From DSVQ01 sp964484765 (lineage in GTDB: Bacteria > Planctomycetota > Planctomycetia > Planctomycetales > Planctomycetaceae), in NCBI GenBank assembly GCA_964484765.1, contig CAZAGI010000022.1, positions 1 to 64,000 of the forward strand: a DNA stretch of 64,000 nt, read 5' to 3'. This document shows, one piece after another, positions 57,907 to 64,000 of this stretch; position 1 is the first letter of the stretch, and the number at the start of each line of letters is the position of its first letter. The notes under the pieces are model-generated. The model was not told the DNA's origin. It saw nothing but the letters and a program-made list of their open reading frames with translations, and ran no database searches. A program made the translations under genes and the position numbers.

Positions 57907-59396
57907 TTGGAGCCACCAATCGCACGTTGTAACAAGTTGTGCGTGATCTTCTGCACGCGTTCGTCGGGACCATGTGGGCGAGTCCAGTGTGACCACGGCA
58001 GCACATGCCCTGGCGGGGAACTGAGTCCCTGTGACCAGAAAATCGTGGATGCATTGAACACGAAATTGTTCTTCGGGCCGGGATAGATCGTCGCCATCCA
58101 TTGTTGTGGCGTCACACCTCCAACCAGAGCGGTCCCACCGCCGACCACTTCGAGACCGGGAATCGCAGGCGGGTCGCCGTGGTATTCCCAACCGACGAGA
58201 CCGGGAATGCGGTCGCCCTTTTTCATGCCGGTGCCTTTGAAAATCCAGTGTTCCGGTTTGGTGACGATCCAGTCCGCACCGCCGTTGACGGGTTCGACAT
58301 TGCGGGCACCAATCAAAAAACCTTCGTCGGGGCCGCGGTGCGGGAAAGGACCGTGGTCTTTCTCACGGTCCACGGCGTATTTGTAATCGCCGCCATAGGG
58401 ACCGCCGCGGAACATGATCCGTTTGGGACGGCCGTCGTGACTCTCCCGCAACGGCGTCACCCAGCAGACCGCATTCCCCGAGAGAAACAACAGCGACACC
58501 CCAGCGTCGCGCATCTTCACGACGCTTTCGTACTGCCGGATGTCCCAGTACTCATCGTGAGCCAGGCTGATGAAACATTTTGTTTTGAGGCCACGATCCG
58601 GCGTGACCATGTCGCTGTTGGAACAGTACGCCACGTTGTAGCCGTGCTGTTCGAGGAAATACGCCAGCGGAAACTCGAAGATCAGCCATTCGCCGGAACC
58701 GACGGAAAGTGGATCATTCACCACGCTGCTGTGCTGGGCGTACCGACCGTAAGGGCGATCAAAGCTCACATCGGCCCACGGTCCCTGATTGCCCTTCGGA
58801 TGCGTGTAGACCGAGAAGTTGGTCGGCCACGCATTGTACGCCTGCCAGGTGTTGTCGGAGCATTGCAGCAGAATGTCCGCGGGCCGGTCATCACGGACGA
58901 TGAACACCACATAGCTTTGCCACGCAGCTTCGTTTTCATTGGGTGGGATGGTCGACAAACGGCCGAGATAGACACCGCTGACCCAATCCTGCGGTATCGT
59001 GATGGTCGTCGACGGCTTCCATTTGCACTCGTGAAGATTCTTTTCACCCGGTGATGGTGTCGGCTGTGTTTCCCCCTGGAATGGTCCCAGCGTGGACAGT
59101 AACCGCGCCCCTTTGCCGCCGTAGAAACCCGTCCGAAAAATTTCGATCGTGAAGGGCCGCGGCGGATTCGTCGACACCATGATGTCAAGCTTTTCACCGG
59201 CCGCGACGCTCTGCTTCGAGCAATAGCCTTCGATCAGCGACGTCCGGCCCTGATTCGGGTTGTCGAGCTTGACCCGCGTGAGCTGCCAATCGTTCGAACC
59301 AGGGAGGGCGTTCTCGCGCTGAATGACATTCGGCTCCGCGGCCGCACTCGCTGTCGCCACCCATCCACAGATCAAACCGAACCACCATCGCCGCAT
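57903..59396 (-). CDS. Secreted N,N-dimethylformamidase large-subunit-like protein
   Basis: A 497-residue exported protein. A signal peptide (MRRWWFGLICGWVATASAAA) precedes a domain matching the C-terminal part of the DMF amidase large subunit family: ENALPGSNDWQLTRV, FYGGKGARLL, the VRDDRPADILLQ segment, FISLAHDEYWD and LSGNAVCWVTPL. DMF amidase normally needs a small subunit; none was found nearby. It probably hydrolyses an amide or is a non-enzymatic planctomycete relative. CAAAGGATC lies upstream of the ATG. The start at 59396 is chosen because the open frame beyond it runs antisense to the next gene. Confidence 0.8.
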   Translation of the reverse strand: MRRWWFGLICGWVATASAAAEPNVIQRENALPGSNDWQLTRVKLDNPNQGRTSLIEGYCSKQSVAAGEKLDIMVSTNPPRPFTIEIFRTGFYGGKGARLLSTLGPFQGETQPTPSPGEKNLHECKWKPSTTITIPQDWVSGVYLGRLSTIPPNENEAAWQSYVVFIVRDDRPADILLQCSDNTWQAYNAWPTNFSVYTHPKGNQGPWADVSFDRPYGRYAQHSSVVNDPLSVGSGEWLIFEFPLAYFLEQHGYNVAYCSNSDMVTPDRGLKTKCFISLAHDEYWDIRQYESVVKMRDAGVSLLFLSGNAVCWVTPLRESHDGRPKRIMFRGGPYGGDYKYAVDREKDHGPFPHRGPDEGFLIGARNVEPVNGGADWIVTKPEHWIFKGTGMKKGDRIPGLVGWEYHGDPPAIPGLEVVGGGTALVGGVTPQQWMATIYPGPKNNFVFNASTIFWSQGLSSPPGHVLPWSHWTRPHGPDERVQKITHNLLQRAIGGSK

Positions 59397-59573
59397 CGAT
59401 CGATCCTTTGAATCCGCATAAAAACACTCATCAGAGAATACGAATGCAACGTCAAGACCACCAGTCAAGGAATCGACACAAAGTCTGTAGGGTCGCGAGG
59501 TACCGAAGGGTTGATTATCATGCCACGCATCCAACTTGGTTGATTCACCCCTTTCGATGCGGAGTGCGGTTTC

Positions 59574-62500
59574 ATGCGCTCGTGGTTTTTCTCGCTGATG
59601 GTGTGCAGTGCGGTGTCCGGGTTCGCTGCGGATCCGAAGCCGTTGTTTGACAGCAAGCTGGTCTCGCGTGATACGCCGGGGCATGCGGTGAGTGTCGAAG
59701 CCGACATCACCGGGGCCAAGCAGTTGTACTTGGTCGTCCGCGATGGCGGTGACAATTTCGGGTGTGACTGGGCCGATTGGGCAGAGCCTCGCCTGGTCGG
59801 TCCGAAAGGCGAAAAGAAACTCACGGAATTCAAGTGGAAATCGGCGTCCGCAGACTTTGGTGAAGTCGGCGTCAACAAAAACGTCAGCGGCGGCGAGTTG
59901 AAGATCGGTGGCAAAGACGTGTCCTACGGCATCGGTACCCATGCCAATTCGATCATTGCCTACGATCTCCCCGAAGGCTACACCAAGTTTGTGGCGACGG
60001 CGGGGCTCGACAACGGTGGCACAAACCAAGGCTGCGGCTGCACCGTGCAGTTTCTGGTCTATGTAGAAAAACCGCCGGCCAATATCACCGTGGCATCGGC
60101 TCCGGTCGGTGGTGGCAGTCATGAACTCGCCGACGCCGTGTCGCAGTTGGATGTCGCGCCCGGATTGGAAGCCACGCTGTTTGCGGGCGAGCCAACGCTG
60201 CTCAGCCCGTCGAACATTGATATCGATCACCTCGGTCGCATCTGGGTGTGCGAAGTCGTCAACTACCGCCGCTTCGCGAACAAAGAACGCAAAGACCGCG
60301 AAGAAGGCGACCGCATTCTCGTGCTCGAAGATACCAATGGGGACGGAGCCGCGGATAAGACGACCGTGTTCTATCAGGGCCGGGACATCGATTCCGCCCA
60401 CGGCGTGTGCGTCCTTGGCGATCGCGTCATCATCTCCGTCGGCGACAATGTTTTTTCGCTGTATGACCGCGACGGCGACCTCAAGGCTGATCCCGGTTCC
60501 AAGGAATTGCTCTTCACCGGCATCGCGGGAACGCAGCATGATCACGGCATCCATGCGTTCGTCTTTGGGCCGGATGGCAAGCTCTATTTCAACTTCGGCA
60601 ACTCGGGCAAACAGCTCAAGGACAAGAACGGCAACGCCATCCGCGACAAAGCCGGGAATTACATCAACGACAGCCGCCAGCCGTATCAGGAAGGAATGGT
60701 TTTCCGCTGCAATCTTGATGGCAGCGAAGTCGAAACCCTTGGCTGGAATTTCCGTAACAACTGGGAAGTCTGCGTCGACAGCTTCGGCACGATGTGGCAA
60801 TCGGACAACGACGACGACGGCAACCGCGGCGTGCGGATCAACTTCGTGATGGAACACGGCAACTACGGTTACAAGGACGAAATCACCGGGGCGGGATGGC
60901 AGTCGCCGCGGACCAACATGGAAACCGAAATCCCGCTGCGGCACTGGCATCTCAACGACCCGGGTGTCGTGCCGAACCTGTTGCAGACCGGCGCGGGGTC
61001 GCCGACGGGGATTTGCGTCTACGAAGGCGATCTGCTGCCGGAAGTGTTTCGCAATCAGATCATTCACTGTGATGCCGGTCCGAACATCGTGCGCGCTTAT
61101 CCCGTGAAAGAAGATGGGGCCGGTTACAAAGCGGAAATCGTCAACGTGCTGGAGGGCACTCGCGACAAATGGTTCCGGCCGAGTGATGTGTGCGTCGCGC
61201 CGGACGGCTCGCTGATCATCGCCGACTGGTACGATCCCGGGGTCGGCGGCCACCGTCAGGGTGATGTCGACAAAGGCCGCTTGTTCCGCGTCGCTCCCCC
61301 GGGAGTGAAGTACACCGTGCCGAAGACGGATTTCAAGACGGTCGAAGGGGCGATTGCAGCGCTGAAGAGCCCGAATCATGCGACGCGGTATCTGGCATGG
61401 ACGGCGCTGCACAGGATGGAGAAAAAGGCCGAAAAAGCACTCGACCAGATGCGGCATCAGGATCCAAATCCCCGATTCCGTGCAAGAGCGCTCTGGCTAC
61501 TTAGCTGCTTACGCGGTGAAGCGACCAACCAACAACCCAACGGCGTTCAAAACTATAATCCCGGTCCGGGTCGCGATCATGTGGAAAAGGCCTGGAGTGA
61601 TGCTGACCCCGATTTGTGCATCACCGCATTACGTGCCTTTCGCCAGCGCAAAATGGAAATGTTGGGGATTGGAATCGCTGGGTTGTACAAGCAGACTTCG
61701 GCACGCGTGAAACGAGAGATTGCGATCTGGTTACGGGAAGAAACAGGCGAATTCACCCAGGAGAAATGGGCTGATCTTTCATCGCAGTACGATGGCAAAG
61801 ATCGGTGGTATTTGGAGGCGTTGGGAATCGGTGCCGGCAACGACTGGGACGCACGCGTCGGGAAGTGGCTCTCCAAGTATCCTGAACAGGCGAAGACAAA
61901 AGCCGGGCGTGACATCATTTGGCGTTCTCGCGGCAAGATGACACCAACGATTCTTGCAGCGATTATCTCGAACCCTGATACGCCGATGGACGAACTCCCG
62001 CGGTATTTCCGGGCGCTCGATTTCCTCGCCGGTCCGGAAAAGGACGCGGCGATTTCCACGCTTGCGTTTAGCAGCACCTCAGACAACGCGAACCGCCAAG
62101 CCCTGATCGCCACCGAAGCGTTGAACCGTCTGCAAGGGTTCGACATCAACAAAGAACCTGCGAAGTTGGCGATGCTCAACAAGGTGCTCGACGACAGTAA
62201 GGGGACAGTGCAGTTTCTCACGCTGGTCGACCGGTTCAACCTACAGGCGCGGTATCCGGAGATCGTCGACATCCTCGCGACGCAACCGGATAGCAGTGTC
62301 GCCGTCGACGCCGTGAAAATGCTCGTCGGCAAGGAGCACAAGGCGCTGATCACTGCGGCGTTGAAGCAGGAGGATACGCTCAAGGCGACCGCCGTGGCTC
62401 GCGCACTTGGCAATGCGACCGATAACCGCACCACACCGTTCCTGCTCGCGGCGTTGCACGACGACAAAGTGGCTCTCGGTGTCCGGCAGGAAGCCGCGAA

Positions 62501-63131
62501 AGCACTGGGCAAGTCTAAGCAGGGCGTGCGCCAGTTACTCGATCAGGTGAAATCGAAAAAGATCGGCGACGATCTCTCGCAAGCCGCAGCGTTTTCGTTG
62601 CAGGTGCAACCGTTCGACGACTTCAAGGCTGAAATCGCATCGATCTTCCCGCCCGCACCGTCGCGCAACGATCAACCGCTGCCGCCCCTCGCACAAATGT
62701 TGAAAACGAAGGGCGATGTCGCGAAGGGTAAAATCGTCTTTAACACCATCGGCAAGTGCAACACCTGCCACGTGGTCAACATGGAAGGCAAGGAAGTCGG
62801 TCCAAACCTCTCGGAAATCGGCTCGAAACTCAGCCGCGAGGCGTTATTCGAATCGATCCTCTACCCGTCCGCGGGAATCAGCCACAACTACGAAACATGG
62901 ACCGCGGTGACCGACGCGGGCAACACCATCAGCGGTATCAAAGTCTCCGAAACGCCCGACACGGTCGTCCTCCGCGGCGCGGATGCCATCACACGGACAA
63001 TCAATAAGAAGGAAATTGAAGCTTTCAAGAAGCAAGCGATCTCCCTGATGCCCGCCGACCTGCAGAAAACGATGACCGCCGAAGAGTTGATCGACGTGAT
63101 CGAATTCACACAGACGCTCAAGAAGAAATAA
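59574..63131 (+). CDS. PVC-type membrane-bound dehydrogenase with NPCBM and cytochrome c domains
   Basis: An 1185-residue exported protein. A signal peptide (about 1-18) is followed by an NPCBM sugar-binding domain (about 20-165) with LDNGGTNQGCGCTVQFLVYV, the beta-propeller 'membrane-bound dehydrogenase' domain (about 190-575) with DTNGDGAADKTTVF, a helical HEAT-like region (about 585-1030) and the C-terminal haem domain with C1062-N-T-C1065-H1066 and NLSEIGSKLSRE. It is a paralogue of the protein at 8062, with the NPCBM domain added. It likely oxidises a carbohydrate at the cell surface. It is divergent from the DMF-amidase-like gene (177 nt between starts), so the two may share regulation. 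Confidence 0.9.
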   Translation: MRSWFFSLMVCSAVSGFAADPKPLFDSKLVSRDTPGHAVSVEADITGAKQLYLVVRDGGDNFGCDWADWAEPRLVGPKGEKKLTEFKWKSASADFGEVGVNKNVSGGELKIGGKDVSYGIGTHANSIIAYDLPEGYTKFVATAGLDNGGTNQGCGCTVQFLVYVEKPPANITVASAPVGGGSHELADAVSQLDVAPGLEATLFAGEPTLLSPSNIDIDHLGRIWVCEVVNYRRFANKERKDREEGDRILVLEDTNGDGAADKTTVFYQGRDIDSAHGVCVLGDRVIISVGDNVFSLYDRDGDLKADPGSKELLFTGIAGTQHDHGIHAFVFGPDGKLYFNFGNSGKQLKDKNGNAIRDKAGNYINDSRQPYQEGMVFRCNLDGSEVETLGWNFRNNWEVCVDSFGTMWQSDNDDDGNRGVRINFVMEHGNYGYKDEITGAGWQSPRTNMETEIPLRHWHLNDPGVVPNLLQTGAGSPTGICVYEGDLLPEVFRNQIIHCDAGPNIVRAYPVKEDGAGYKAEIVNVLEGTRDKWFRPSDVCVAPDGSLIIADWYDPGVGGHRQGDVDKGRLFRVAPPGVKYTVPKTDFKTVEGAIAALKSPNHATRYLAWTALHRMEKKAEKALDQMRHQDPNPRFRARALWLLSCLRGEATNQQPNGVQNYNPGPGRDHVEKAWSDADPDLCITALRAFRQRKMEMLGIGIAGLYKQTSARVKREIAIWLREETGEFTQEKWADLSSQYDGKDRWYLEALGIGAGNDWDARVGKWLSKYPEQAKTKAGRDIIWRSRGKMTPTILAAIISNPDTPMDELPRYFRALDFLAGPEKDAAISTLAFSSTSDNANRQALIATEALNRLQGFDINKEPAKLAMLNKVLDDSKGTVQFLTLVDRFNLQARYPEIVDILATQPDSSVAVDAVKMLVGKEHKALITAALKQEDTLKATAVARALGNATDNRTTPFLLAALHDDKVALGVRQEAAKALGKSKQGVRQLLDQVKSKKIGDDLSQAAAFSLQVQPFDDFKAEIASIFPPAPSRNDQPLPPLAQMLKTKGDVAKGKIVFNTIGKCNTCHVVNMEGKEVGPNLSEIGSKLSREALFESILYPSAGISHNYETWTAVTDAGNTISGIKVSETPDTVVLRGADAITRTINKKEIEAFKKQAISLMPADLQKTMTAEELIDVIEFTQTLKKK

Positions 63132-63206
63132 AACCTTCTTTGTTATCGACGAACATTCTTGCCGCCTCCGAGGTTAGGAGATATCACTTCTCCGAGGAGC
63201 GTTCGC

Positions 63207-63731
63207 ATGACGATCGAGAATCCCGTTTCGTCCGATTGGGAACAGCGCTTGGTGTGTCTGGAGTGCCGGACACGGCGCTGGCAAATGGCAACGGCGCTGC
63301 TCGCCGTCACGCTGGGCGTCGTGATTTTGTCAGGATCGGTGTGGAAAGACGAGCCGCGGCTTGAAGCCCGCGAATTACGGCTCGTCGATGAAAATGGTCA
63401 CGCGCGGCTGTTACTGACCTTGGCCGACAACGGACATCCGAAAATCTTGATGCTCGATGCCGATGGGCTGATTCGCGCGCAATATACGTCTGAGTTGCTG
63501 GCATTCGAGGATCGGGGAACGCCGCGCGTGCGACTGGGATTCGGCAACGGTCTGCAACTGTTCGATCGTCACGGGCTGTGTCAGGCCGATCTTTCGGTTG
63601 GAACGGGCAGCTTTCTGACGCTTTACAACCGTCCGGAGCGTGGTTTCGCCCGGCTGGGAATTAATGCCCAGGGGGAGAAATTTGCCACGACGTCGACGTC
63701 CGCGACGACAACACCTGTGAAATCGCCGTGA
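63207..63731 (+). CDS. Single-pass membrane protein of unknown function
   Basis: A 174-residue protein. One TM helix (about 27-45: MATALLAVTLGVVILSG) is followed by a beta-rich domain with repeated 'LVDENGHARLLLTL' and 'MLDADGLIRAQY' segments. This pattern occurs in unnamed bacterial proteins of probable solenoid fold. The Thr/Ser-rich C-terminus is low-complexity. GAGGAGC (63194-63200) precedes the ATG at 63207. It follows the dehydrogenase by 75 nt and may share its transcript. Confidence 0.72.
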   Translation: MTIENPVSSDWEQRLVCLECRTRRWQMATALLAVTLGVVILSGSVWKDEPRLEARELRLVDENGHARLLLTLADNGHPKILMLDADGLIRAQYTSELLAFEDRGTPRVRLGFGNGLQLFDRHGLCQADLSVGTGSFLTLYNRPERGFARLGINAQGEKFATTSTSATTTPVKSP

Positions 63732-63772
63732 AGGTCTCCTCGTCTTGGTTCGCTGATTGGGTGGGTCAGTAG

Positions 63773-63778
63773 TATAAT
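63773..63778 (+). promoter_or_regulatory. Possible -10 box for the last gene
   Basis: A perfect TATAAT at 63773-63778, 85 nt before the last start. No -35 box of good quality lies at 16-18 nt, so this is a weak candidate. Confidence 0.3.
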
Positions 63779-63862
63779 CCGGATCGCAACCGGTGCGGTG
63801 CTTGAGCCGTGACTTGCTATGGTTTGAGAGCCACGTCAGCGTTGCTTTGTCCGAAAGTGCCG

Positions 63863-64000
63863 ATGTCTGCCACGCCTCCGTTGTCTCCTCGTCTGTTCAG
63901 TGCGCGCCATTTTGGCCTGCTGGCGATTGCCGCGACTTTCATCGCGGTCATTGGCTTTGCGATTATTCTGGTGCTGCCGGATACCTGGCTCGTCGCCTGG
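63863..64000 (+). CDS. Start of a membrane protein (cut by the right window edge)
   Basis: The first 46 codons are present. A short polar start (MSATPPLSPRLFSARHFG) is followed by a strong TM helix (about 18-40, LLAIAATFIAVIGFAIILVL). It could be a membrane enzyme or transporter; too little is visible to say. Confidence 0.6.
   Translation, partial: MSATPPLSPRLFSARHFGLLAIAATFIAVIGFAIILVLPDTWLVAW

Noticed and set aside
59397..61457. Continuation of the DMF-amidase-like frame for 687 more codons
   Set aside because: The signal peptide at 59396 marks the real start, and the extension is antisense to the dehydrogenase gene. An annotation tool could easily merge the two.

Overview
The window is one continuous stretch of a Planctomycetota chromosome, probably from the Planctomycetaceae or a neighbouring family; the genus cannot be fixed from the sequence alone. 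The evidence is the combination of PSD1-type cytochromes (DUF1549/DUF1553) with a DUF1501 protein, two large PVC-type membrane-bound dehydrogenases with C-terminal CxxCH haem sites, ECF sigma factors paired with membrane Ser/Thr kinases, an archaeal-type MfnB enzyme and many secreted proteins of no recognised family. I found 42 protein genes, two of them cut by the window ends. I saw no tRNA, rRNA, CRISPR array, transposase or phage gene.

Layout. 1-6.9 kb: a uvrA cut at the left edge (minus strand), a small membrane protein, and a minus-strand operon of acyltransferase, ABC ATPase and a fused substrate-binding/permease protein of the quaternary-amine type. 7.2-11.2 kb: a small secreted protein, two palindromic elements and a PVC dehydrogenase. 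11.3-14.8 kb: an ECF sigma factor followed by a kinase that carries its own anti-sigma-like zinc motif plus periplasmic LRR and LamG domains. 15-21.9 kb: a lipoprotein, GlgX, a GT2 glycosyltransferase, a remotely BshC-like protein and an Asn/Gly-rich secreted protein. 22-29.1 kb: a sigma factor fused to a decapeptide-repeat membrane domain (minus), a membrane-anchored GspE/PilB-like ATPase, a CvpA-like protein, a short UvrC, and an SGNH hydrolase (minus). 29.2-35.6 kb: a same-strand run of PSD1 cytochrome, DUF1501 protein, UxuA-like enzyme and Nramp-like transporter. 35.7-43 kb: a sialidase-like protein, a large secreted protein, a polysaccharide deacetylase, a secreted protein and an M28 peptidase with PDZ domains. 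43.2-52.2 kb: Lgt, an ECF sigma factor with a clear autoregulatory-type promoter, its anti-sigma factor, a Ser/Thr kinase and an AsmA-like protein, which together suggest an envelope-homeostasis block. 52.2-64 kb: MfnB, a second PSD1 cytochrome, a CocE/NonD hydrolase, a DMF-amidase-like secreted protein, a second PVC dehydrogenase with an NPCBM domain, and two small membrane proteins.

Common threads are exported degradation and redox proteins, and signal transduction that couples envelope state to alternative sigma factors. Many gene junctions carry long imperfect palindromes (about 30-115 nt). A similar structure sits in frame inside uvrA. The most unusual items are that uvrA insertion, the decapeptide-repeat sigma factor, the kinase with fused anti-sigma motif, the membrane-anchored secretion-type ATPase, and the BshC-like protein.
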